From Roseiarcus sp963816065 (GTDB taxonomy: Bacteria > Pseudomonadota > Alphaproteobacteria > Rhizobiales > Beijerinckiaceae): a stretch of DNA of 64,000 bases. The position numbers and the translations under genes were made by a program. The notes beneath the pieces were generated by a model that did not search any database, was not told the DNA's origin, and saw only the letters and a program-made list of their open reading frames with translations. Location: positions 1-64,000 of the forward strand of contig CAWFJG010000029.1 of assembly GCA_963816065.1 (NCBI GenBank), read 5' to 3'. This document shows positions 22,493-30,415 of this stretch, piece after piece; within the stretch, counting starts at the first letter, position 1, and each line of letters opens with the position of its first letter.

Positions 22493-23460
22493 AGATTCTC
22501 TGTCTTTCGGGCGGCGGGTTTCGTGGCCTGTTCACGGCCGAGGCGCTCGCCGGGCTCGAGGAGGCGGCGGGCGTCGGCCTCGCGCAATGTTTCGACCTCG
22601 TCGCCGGAACCTCAATCGGAGGAATCCTCGCGCTCGGTCTCGCCGCCGGCGTCCCGGCGCGGCGGATCGCCGACGCCTTCCGCGAGCAGGGCGAAGCCGT
22701 TTTCCCGAGGTCTTGGCCGCCCCTTGGGGGCCTGTCGGCGGCGCTCGATCTCGTCCGTTCCGCCCGACGCGCCCGCTATCGGTCCGGGCCCCTTGCCCGC
22801 CTCGTGGCAGGGCTCGTAGGAGAGGCGACGAAGATCGGCGATCTCAAGCGGCGGGTGATGATCCCGGCGGTGAACCTCACCAAGGGCCGGCCGCAGGTCT
22901 TCAAGACCCCTCACCATCCGACTTTCGTCCGCGACCGGCGGCTTCGCCTCGTCGACGTGGCGCTGGCGACCTCGGCGGCGCCGAGCTATTTTCCGCTGCA
23001 CGCGATCGGCGACGAACTATTCGCCGACGGCGGGCTCTACGCCAACGCGCCCGACCTTCTCGCCCTGCACGAGGCGGAGCACTTTCTCGGGCAGTCGATC
23101 AACGACGTCTCCGTCCTCAGCATCGGCACGACGACGGCGCAATTCTCGCTGGCGCATGCGACCGGCCGCGATCTCGGGTGGCTCGGCTGGCTGACGGGGC
23201 AGCGCCTGGCGCAGGCAATGATCGGCGCGCAGCAGATCAATACGGAGGCGATCATGGGGCATCGTCTCGGGGCGCGTTATCTGCGCATCGACATGACCCA
23301 GTCGTCCGAGCAGGCCACCCACCTTGGGCTCGACATCGCCACGCCTGAAGCCGCTCACACTCTTGCCGGCCTCGCCGAGGCTGCCTTGCGAGAGAATCTC
23401 GGCCGGCCCGCGCTCGCCGACATCCTCGCCCATCGCGCACCCGAGCCGCGTTGTTCCTGA
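22493..23460 (+). CDS. Patatin-like phospholipase (CapV-like acyl hydrolase)
   Basis: A lipid acyl hydrolase of the patatin family, about 322 aa from the ATG at 22493 (MRFQILCLSGGGFRGLFTAEAL). It contains the complete Ser-Asp dyad set: oxyanion loop SGGGFRGLF, nucleophile elbow GTSIGG, and the catalytic Asp in FADGGLYANAPDL. Between them lie ATSAAPSYFPL and a long tail with IGAQQINTEAIMGHRLGARYLRID, typical of CapV-type bacterial patatins. It ends 81 bp before the first CRISPR repeat. No CD-NTase or other signalling-system gene is adjacent, so an anti-phage role is only a possibility. Confidence 0.88.
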
Positions 23461-23956
23461 CGCCTTCGCGCCCGTCGAACCCTCGGACGGCGCCCTCGAT
23501 CGAGGCGCCGTCCACCGGAAAATGTTGGCACGAATAACCGCGTCGCAGTCGCCCTTAGCCGGGGCGTCGTCTCCACTAGAAGGATGTCGGCTATGAGCCT
23601 TTTTCAACCTGGTCGCATGGCTTCGGGTGGCGTATGCGGTCGCAGTCGCCCTTAGTCGGGGCGTCGTCTCCACCGGTGCTGTTTGGTATCTGGCAGTCAA
23701 ATACTGATGTCGCAGTCGCCCTTAGCCGGGGCGTCGTCTCCACGGGAGGGTTCGACCATGAAATGGCCTTGAATAAGGTCGCAGTCGCCCTTAGCCGGGG
23801 CGTCGTCTCCACCGGAGTGAACAACAAAGGGAAAAAAGTTCCAGTGGGTCGCAGTCGCCCTTAGCCGGGGCGTCGTCTCCACAGGACAATATCTCACAGC
23901 TCTTGCAGCGTGGGTCGTCGCAGTCGCCCTTAGCCGGGGCGTCGTCTCCACTGGTA

Positions 23957-25094
23957 TACCTCGTCTAAGCGACAACCCGAAAATTGGCGCGGTGGATCAC
24001 GCGGAAATTGTCGCTGATTTCGGGCGCTGAACCGCTTCCAGTGTTTGGGCACGGTTTGGCTTAGGAATTTGACGATCTCTCGGCGGAACTCGCGGAAGGT
24101 CTTGTAATCCCGATTGTGGGTGACGTTTTCGTGCATCAAGGCCCATAGTCGTTCGATGGGATCGAGATGGGGGCAGTAAGGCGGAATGAAGTGGAGCACG
24201 ATCTTGCGCCCCGCCATCGCAAGCCACTCTTTAACGACGTTGGCGTGATGATAGCTGGCGTTGTCGACAAAGACATGGATGAGACGCATCGCAGTATGCG
24301 TGCCTTCGATCTGGCCCAAGAGCTTGATGAAACTCTCCGCGCTGACCTTCTCGGCCACGACGATCTGCGTCTGGCCGGTTTCCAGATTGATGGCGCCATG
24401 GATGTTCAGTCGCTGGCGGCCGGTCGTCTGCTCCACTGCGACGGCGACCTCCTTGCGCGCCCAGCAGCCAACCGGCCTGACCTGATGGGTCGGATGGACC
24501 GCATCGACGAAAGCGACCGCCTCGTCTAAGCCCATCGTATTGAGCAGGTTCTCGTATCCGTCGATAAAGGCCTGCTGCCTGGCGTCGTTGAGACCGCGCG
24601 GCATGGCTTCCGGCTTGCGATAGAGGAAGCCCAAGCGGTGCAGCAAGGCGATCAGCCCTGACCGGCTGTAGCTCACCCGAAAGGTCCGCTGCAGAAAGGC
24701 CCCGATCTTTCGAATGCTGCGAGGGCAATGGGCGTCGACCCAAGCGCTCAACGCTTTTTCCTGCTCGCGGCTGAGCCGGCCGCTGCTGCCCTCATGGCCA
24801 AAGCTCTTCAGCCCTTCGACGCCGCCGCGCTCGTAGGCCCGATGCCAATCGCGAACCGTGTCGTCGTCCAGCAGCAAAGCCGCCGCGACGCGCTCGCAGC
24901 TCCAGTCCTGGTCGAGAAGCACGATGGCGTTCGCTCGGCGGGCCACGCGATGCTCCGCAAGGCCGTCGCGCGCAAGCCTAGTCAGGGCTCGCCGGTCGTC
25001 AACTGAGAGAAATCCACCGCGAATCACATCCCCAGACGAATCCTGTTCGTCCGCAACGTCAAGCGGTTTCTCGGCTTCTCAATGAATTGCAGTA
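23957..25094 (-). mobile_element. IS630-family insertion sequence inside a CRISPR spacer
   Basis: The element occupies a spacer. Bases TGGTA (23952-23956) remain on the left and TA plus TCTCG... (25095-25126) on the right. Removing the element and one TA copy restores a 35-nt spacer, the array's normal size. TA target duplication is the hallmark of IS630/Tc1-mariner transposition. About 1138 bp, the usual IS630 size. Terminal inverted repeats are not obvious; both ends begin TAC reading inward, and only TCGTCT recurs near both ends. Confidence 0.88.
23965..25027 (-). CDS. IS630 family transposase, one frameshift near the 3' end
   Basis: A DDE transposase with an N-terminal helix-turn-helix (MIRGGFLSVDDRRALTRLARDG, then VAAALLLDDDTVRDWHRAYERGG) and a catalytic domain with the three acidic residues in AVAFVDAVHP, HVFVDNASYHHANV and LDPIERLWALMHENVTHN. 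An extra C in the CCC run near 24027 shifts the frame, so the literal reading runs on into the neighbouring CRISPR repeat and stops at 23930. With the shift repaired the protein ends EISDNFRVIHRANFRVVA, the customary IS630 terminus, at 23965. About 353 aa. Confidence 0.92.
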
Positions 25095-25298
25095 TATCTC
25101 GAAATATGCTTGTCGGAATTGATGGGGTCGCAGTCGCCCTTAGCCGGGGCGTCGTCTCCACGGGACCGAGAGAAGATGCATTCTGAAGGGATCGAGTTGC
25201 AGTCGCCCTTAGCCGGGGCGTCGTCTCCACTTCCACAAGGCAAAGACATCTCGCGTGATCGCAGTCGCAGTCGCCCTTAGCCGGGGCGTCGTCTCCAC

Positions 25299-25554
25299 CC
25301 CCCTCTTGTAACCCCTTGATCTGCAAAGCGCAATCGGCGCGTTTTGTCGCACCTCCCAAGGGCGCGGCGGAAAATCGCGAAAATAGGCCCCGAAGTTGGC
25401 TCGCACGGCGCGCTTTCCTCTTTGCTTTCATCGCGTTGTCGCACCTCCCATGGGCCGCGGGCGCGTGCCCGCGGCTGGGCTCCGCAGTCTTCCCCCCGGC
25501 TTTCCGCACGGAAGGCCCGTGCTAGACTTGTGAACGGCAGTCGAGAGGGCATCC
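25299..25554. promoter_or_regulatory. CRISPR leader / cas13a promoter region with repeats and hairpin
   Basis: A 256-bp divergent control region between the newest repeat (left) and cas13a (right). On the minus strand, TTGCGC (25328-25333) and TTACAA (25306-25311) are 16 bp apart and could drive the array. Two copies of TTGTCGCACCTCCCA lie at 25344 and 25436, 92 bp apart, each followed by a GGG-rich segment. A perfect 9-bp hairpin GCCGCGGGC/GCCCGCGGC with a GCGT loop is at 25454-25475. A small palindrome TTCCG-CA-CGGAA (25502-25513) and a TAGACT hexamer (25523) precede the cas13a ribosome site GAGAGGG. The functional readings are inference. Confidence 0.55.
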
Positions 25555-28500
25555 ATGAAAATCATCCGGCCCTACGGCTTCAGCCGAACGGAGCGCCAAG
25601 ACGGCGCATTCGAGCGCAGACTGGAACTCCGCGCGGCTGGGCGGCCAAGTCGCGACATCCCCGAATTCGCTGCAAACGAGATCCCGCTGGTCATCGGACA
25701 GTGGATATCGCTGATCGACAAGATCGCGCGCAAGCCCGACGGAAATTCGAAGCCGACGGCCGACCAGCGCGCCTTCCGGGACCGGCTTGGAGAGGCCTGC
25801 TGGAGCCTGCTCTCGCCGCGCCTCCCGGCGTCCGGCGTGGAGGAGAAGGAGGCAATCGCTCGGCTTTGGCGCTCCCGAATCTCATCCTTACAAAGAGGGC
25901 GAAAGGCCGGCAAAATTTGATAAGTCCGGCCGGCTCCTGGCCTGGGCTAGGGTCGAGGGGCGCTTCTACACGGCCTTCGCCCGCGACGGCTTAGCGCCGA
26001 AGGACACGGACGCGGACGACATCGCGCGCCGGATCGCCGCCAAGCTCCATGGCGAGGGCGGACGGAAGGGGCTGATCGCGGCGCGCGCCGAGAGCATCAA
26101 ACACAATGTATTCCTGCGGCCGAAAAAGCCCGAGGTTGCATGGACGCCCGAAGACGTCGCGGCCTACCTCGCGCCGGGCGATCCGGTCGCGCTGATCCGC
26201 GCGAAGGCGGAGGCGATCGAGGTGAGGGGCCGGCGCATGACCCACAGCGACGCGGCCGCGATCCTGCACGACCATTGGGGGAAGGCGTTCGTCGGCGACG
26301 TCGGCGCGATCCTGACCGTGACCCAGGCGCGCGGCGCATGTCCCGGCCGGCTCGCCGTGCACGAGCGCGTGAGGCTCTGCTACCGCAGCCTCCTGAAGCG
26401 CGCGCGCAAGGACACGAGCGCGCAGCGCAAGGACGCGGACGCGAAAGAGAAGGTCTCGGTCAGGCTTTCGCTCCTGCTGCCGCGCGATCTCAAGGAGGCG
26501 CTCGGGCTCCGCGCCCAACAGCGCGGCAACGCCGACATCACCGAGCTCGTGCGGCTCGGCAAGATCATCCACTATTCCGCGCCGCGCAAAGACGGCGGCG
26601 CCGACCATCCCGCCAATGCGGTCGACAACTGGCCGCGGGGCTGGATGGACGCCGAAAACCAGGAGGACGTATGGCTGCGCGACATCGAGGCGAGCGACTC
26701 CTGGACGAGCGACGGCCAGGCCGAGATCAAGCGCGCGGAAGCCTTCGTGCGCATCTGGCGGCAGGCGCTGGTCCTGGCGCGCTGGACGCTGACCGACTGG
26801 GCGTCGATGAAGGAGGTCTTCACCGAGGACATCCTCGGCGGCGACAAACAGCGCAAGATGGCCCTCAAGGCCGAGCGGTTCGTTCAGAAGAAATTCGACG
26901 AGAAGCTGCGTCTGCTGTTCGGCCAGCGCTCTAAAACGATCGCTTTCGAGGACGATGAGCAGCGCCGGCAGTTCTTCGGTGGCCTGATCCGCGGCTCGGC
27001 GGAGCTGCGCCACGCCGCGTTCCACTTCAAGGGACGCCAGGACCTGCTCGATGCGCTCGCACGCCTGCCGGCACACATGAGGGAGGGCGGTCCGGGCGAG
27101 CCGAACGACGTCGCCTTGGCGGCCGCGGCGCTTTGGGACCAAGACGCAAGGGGCCGGTTCGCGCAACTGAGCGCGACGCTGATCGGCGTGCGCGCGCAGG
27201 ATTATCTGACGCAAGAGCAGGCGGGCGATATCCTGGAGCGGATCGCCAGGGCCAAGGCGGCCGAACTCCCGCTGCCCCGGTTCTCGCGCATTCTGACCCG
27301 GCGTGAAAACGTGTGCCCGGAGGGCAACATTCCATTGCCGCCGCCGGCGAAGCGCGACGAGCTCGAGGCGGATCCCGCCCGACGCTGCCAGTACACGATC
27401 ATCAAGCTCGTCTACGAGCGGCCGTTCCGGGGATGGCTACAAGAGCGCTCGACGGGCGAGCTTCAGGGCTGGATCGATCGCGCGGTCCGGCGCGCCAATC
27501 TCGAAGCGCAGGACCTCATGGGCGCAGACAGGAGCGCGGACGCCAAGGAGATGATCGCGGCGCGCGCCGATCGCCTGAAGGGCCTCGCGGCCGATACGGA
27601 CGCGCGCTGCGCCATGATCGGGTTCGTCGCGAACTTGTCGCGCGAGAGCGCGAGCGAAATGCGCATCCAGCGCGGCTACGACAGCGACCCCGAGGCTGCG
27701 CGGAAGCAGGCCGAATACATCGAAAACCTGCTCTGCGACGTGACCCTGCTCGCCTTCGACCGCTACCTCGCGCAGGCGGACCTCGACTGGCTGCGGTCCG
27801 CCCCAGAGCCGCGCGCCGCGCCCTGCGACCTGCCCGTGATCGAGGCGACGGAGAGGGACGTCGTTGGCGCCGACTGGCAGAAGGCGCTCTACCTGATCCT
27901 GCATCTCATCCCGGTCGAATCGGTCGGCCAATTGAAGCATCAGCTTATGCGCTGGGATGTCGCGGCGGGCGGGCGGGACAAGGGGCTTTCAGAGGCGGAG
28001 CGTGGGCGCCTGGACGCGCTGCTTGCTGCGATGACGCTCTATCTCGACATGCATGACGCCAAGTTCACGGAAGGCATGGCGCTCGCCGGCTGCGAGGACT
28101 TTAAGACGCTGTTCAAATCCGGCGACGAGGGTTTTGGAAGGGTCTTCCCCAGGACGGAGGCGCTCGACGAAACGGCCGACCGCCGGCTGCCCCGGCGCGG
28201 CCTGCGCGAGATCGCCCGCTTCGGCCACCTGCCGCTGATCGCGACGCTCTGCGGCGACGCGAAGGTCGACGACGAGACCATCGAGCAGGTCATGGCAATG
28301 GAGACGGCGAAGCCGGGAGAGAGGTCGGAGATCGCCACGTTGCAAAGGCGGCGCGAGGAGTTGCACGCAGAGATCACCGCGCTCGCCAAGGCCGCCATCA
28401 CACCCGCCCGCGTTCGCCCGTACGCCGCTCTTGTCGCCAAGATCGCGGCCCACCGCGAGGCGTCCAACTTCGTCCATCTCGTCGACCACGTGCGCGTCCA

Positions 28501-29353
28501 CCGGATCGTCATGGCAGTCTGGAGTCGTTTGGTCGATTACGCCGGCCTCTTCGAGCGCGACCTCCATTTCGTGACGTTGGCGCTCCTGCATAGGGAGGGC
28601 ATGGCGCCCGCCGACCTGCTGACCGCGAACGGCGTCGCCAAGCTGCGGGATGGAGAGACGATCACCGCGCTGGACCTATCGAAACGCAAGAAAGGGAACC
28701 GGCGGACGACCGGAAAGGCATTGCACGTGTTTGGCGCGATCGAGCGGCTCTTCGGCTACGAGCGCATGGGGGACTACGCGCTCACCGAGATCCGCAACAG
28801 GCTCGCCCATCTCGACCTGCGGGGGTGGGATCGAGCGGCGGCCCCCGCGCCGCAACTCACCGACCGCGTCTACGACGCCCGCAGGCTGATGGCCTACGAC
28901 CGCAAGATGAAGAACGCCGTGACCAAGTCGGTCATCGAGCTCATGCAGCGCGAGGGCGTTGACCTGTTCTGGTCGATCCCCGAGGGCGACTCCGGGCATG
29001 GCCTCACCGACACCACGCTCGCGCCGCGCACGATCCAACATCTCGGAGGCAAGCGCCTCTTCATGAGCGGCGGCGATCCGAAAAAGGGCGAGCCGCTGCG
29101 GGAGCGTCTGGCGAGTGAGGGGTGCCTGCGAATGCTCGCCGCAGCGTTCGGCGGCCGGCCGAGGCAGACGGAATCGATCGTCGAGACGATCGGCCGGATC
29201 GATTGGACGCGGGATCCGGCGCGGCGACCGGCAAGCCCAGCGGCTAGAGCCGCGGCGCTAGCAAGCCCGCCCCAGCGGGAACTCGCGGAGACGTCTCCTC
29301 CGGGCGCAGATGACGTGTACCCGCCCGATGCGGGAGGGCGGGTATTGGGCTGA
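25555..29353 (+). CDS. cas13a: CRISPR-associated RNA-guided RNase Cas13a (type VI-A effector), one frameshift
   Basis: A single-protein effector that processes pre-crRNA and, when guided to complementary RNA, cleaves it and other RNA through paired HEPN domains. Reading starts at the ATG at 25555 (MKIIRPYGFSRTERQ) and shifts once between about 25840 and 25875, after KEAIA and before FGAPESHPY. After repair it is 1265 aa, normal for Cas13a. HEPN1 R-x4-H is R485/H490 (ELRHAAFHF) and HEPN2 is R1080/H1085 (EIRNRLAHL), both complete. Recalled similarity to Rhodobacter capsulatus Cas13a includes VIGQWISLIDKIARKPD, RKQAEYIENLL and MAYDRKMKNAV in matching order. A C-terminal S1-like tail recalled for the Rhodobacter protein is not seen in any frame. 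It is divergent from the array; no cas1/cas2 is in the window. Confidence 0.95.
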
Positions 29354-29440
29354 ATTGGGCTATTTGCGCCAGCGCCCCTTTGGCCCGCCGCGTTGGGCCC
29401 TCGCGGGGCGTTCGGGCTCAACGTCCGCCGTCCCGGGGAA

Positions 29441-29454
29441 TCGCCTTCGGGCGA
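29441..29454 (+). terminator. UUCG tetraloop hairpin downstream of cas13a
   Basis: TCGCC-TTCG-GGCGA is a 5-bp stem capped by the very stable C(UUCG)G tetraloop, 88 bp after the cas13a stop, followed by CATTTCTTGCC. It may mark the 3' end of the cas13a transcript. The short stem makes this tentative. Confidence 0.4.
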
Positions 29455-29496
29455 AGCGACCATTTCTTGCCAAACATGAAATAGCGGCGTATCGTA

Positions 29497-29511
29497 TTCT
29501 GTATACCAGAA
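29497..29511. promoter_or_regulatory. Palindromic operator-like site
   Basis: TTCTG-TATAC-CAGAA is a perfect 5+5 inverted repeat containing a GTATAC core, in an AT-rich island of an otherwise GC-rich spacer. It resembles operators of GntR/FCD-type repressors. No intact gene follows; downstream frames read RRVVDLPDGGLSRTGIAARE, suggestive of a helix-turn-helix remnant. Confidence 0.35.
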
Positions 29512-29732
29512 AAATAGCCGGCTCCGTGTCCAATCCCGCCAACCCCGCTCGACCGCTCCTCCACCGCAACCGCTCGCCCGCAGCGCGCGACGCGGCGTGG
29601 CGCGGGAAGGCCGAGCGCGAGCGGCGGGTCGTGGACCTCCCGGACGGCGGCCTGTCGAGGACCGGGATCGCGGCGCGCGAGGGCGGGAAGCGCAGGTCCG
29701 GTCGCGCCCCTCGAGCCCCACGCCTACCGCTC

Positions 29733-29832
29733 CGTCATCGCGAGGAGCCTGGAGGGCGACGCGGCGATCCAGGGGAACGAGGACGCCCGGCGTTGCCTGG
29801 ATCGCCACGCCCCTTCCGGGCTCGCGATGACG
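29733..29832. repeat. Nested inverted-repeat element (dispersed palindrome)
   Basis: The outer arms CGTCATCGCGAG (29733-29744) and CTCGCGATGACG (29821-29832) are perfect complements. The inner arms GCGATCCAGG (29764-29773) and CCTGGATCGC (29796-29805) also pair. This is the layout of the dispersed palindromic elements found widely in alphaproteobacterial intergenic DNA. Confidence 0.7.
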
Positions 29833-29909
29833 GCATGGGCTCGGATGGGTCCCGCCGCGAATGCCCGGCTTGGCCGTTGCGGACGGAACCGATCCGCCAA
29901 CCAACCCTT

Positions 29910-29932
29910 TGAAAAACCTCAATTCGGGAGCC
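29910..29932 (+). repeat. 23-bp direct repeat, copy 1
   Basis: A 23-bp sequence starting TGAAAAACCTC and ending AATTCGGGAGCC recurs exactly at 30127-30149, 217 bp away. The bases before each copy also look related (GCGGACGGA versus GCGGGCGGA), suggesting a decayed tandem duplication. Confidence 0.65.
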
Positions 29933-30126
29933 AGAATGACGCTGGGCCGACCGTTCCTGGCAGAAGACGATTGGGGGCTGGAACGCCGGCGGGCGCCGCC
30001 GCGATCCGAACGGGGAGGTCGTTGCCGAGCTGTCTCTACCGGAGGACGAGGACGGAAGGAATTATCGCCTGGCGGCGGGGGAGGCCTCGGCAGTTGCGGG
30101 CGGACCCAAATCGCGCCGCAACCATC

Positions 30127-30149
30127 TGAAAAACCTCAATTCGGGAGCC
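30127..30149 (+). repeat. 23-bp direct repeat, copy 2
   Basis: The second exact copy of the 23-bp repeat at 29910. The segment between them has stretches with protein-like composition (GEVVAELSLPEDEDG, then NYRLAAGEASAVAGG) but no usable start, so it may be a gene fossil. Confidence 0.65.
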
Positions 30150-30191
30150 GATTTGGCGCGGGTTTGCTCGGCCCCCTCGCCTCAGTCCTGG

Positions 30192-30211
30192 ATGCCCGCT
30201 TTCGCGGGCAT
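30192..30211. repeat. REP-like hairpin
   Basis: ATGCCCGC-TTTC-GCGGGCAT is an 8-bp perfect stem with a TTTC loop, followed by GACAAC. The same hairpin type recurs at 45790-45881. Typical of dispersed extragenic palindromes. Confidence 0.6.
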
Positions 30212-30415
30212 GACAACACAGGGAGCTATCAAAGTTGCACAAAATGGCGCCTAAGCTCTTGATTTCGGCCGCGCGGAAACATTGGCGCGCGGCCCTTCGT
30301 CGCCGCCCGCAGGCGGCGGCGGTCGGCGTATCGACGCCGTCGCGCCGGATCGTTTAGAAAGCGCCCGGGGAATTGGGGCGCAAGCCTGCGTCCGCGCCGG
30401 AACGAGGGTCCGCCT

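Larger units (their letters stand above)
23542..25298 (-). CRISPR. Type VI-A CRISPR array, 9 repeats, interrupted by an IS630-family element
   Basis: Nine 35-bp repeats start at 23542, 23639, 23709, 23778, 23848, 23917, 25127, 25196 and 25264. As RNA from the minus strand, each begins GTGGAGACGACGCCCC and ends AAGGGCGACTGCGAC. It folds as a 5-bp stem CGCCC/GGGCG with a 7-base loop CGGCTAA and an 8-base 3' flank ACTGCGAC, the Cas13a crRNA handle architecture. The copies at 23639 and 25196 each have one C-to-T change. Spacers are 62 (leftmost, irregular), 35, 34, 35, 34, 35 (rejoined across the insertion), 34 and 33 nt. Orientation follows from the handle: the leader is on the right, next to cas13a, and the irregular end is the trailer. 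Spacers look AT-richer than the genome, for example 16 G/C of 35 in the one at 23813. Confidence 0.96.
29354..30415. other. Gene-poor spacer downstream of cas13a
   Basis: About 1.06 kb with no gene that can be supported. It holds the tetraloop hairpin, the operator-like palindrome, one nested palindrome, the 23-bp direct-repeat pair and a REP hairpin, listed separately. This accumulation of palindromes and coding fragments is what an old insertion or integration boundary often looks like. Confidence 0.5.

Noticed and set aside
22012..23460. CBASS operon around the patatin gene
   Set aside because: No CD-NTase, Cap or sensor gene is adjacent in the window; purB is on one side and the array on the other.
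23930..23964. Transposase C-terminus read through the CRISPR repeat (WRRRPG ending)
   Set aside because: It is an artefact of an extra C near 24027; the repaired frame ends EISDNFRVIHRANFRVVA at 23965.
23542..25298. Reading the array as plus-strand crRNAs
   Set aside because: On the plus strand the repeat lacks the Cas13a-type 3' flank and the leader-like region would be at the degenerate end.
25787..29353. Cas13b, Cas13c or Cas13d identity for the HEPN protein
   Set aside because: The order of conserved segments, the position of both HEPN motifs and the crRNA handle (repeat 5' of spacer) fit Cas13a.
29960..30254. Open stretch with protein-like sequence between the 23-bp repeats
   Set aside because: No start codon or family is found, and its end reads through a REP hairpin (SWMPAFAGMTT), a common false-coding signature.
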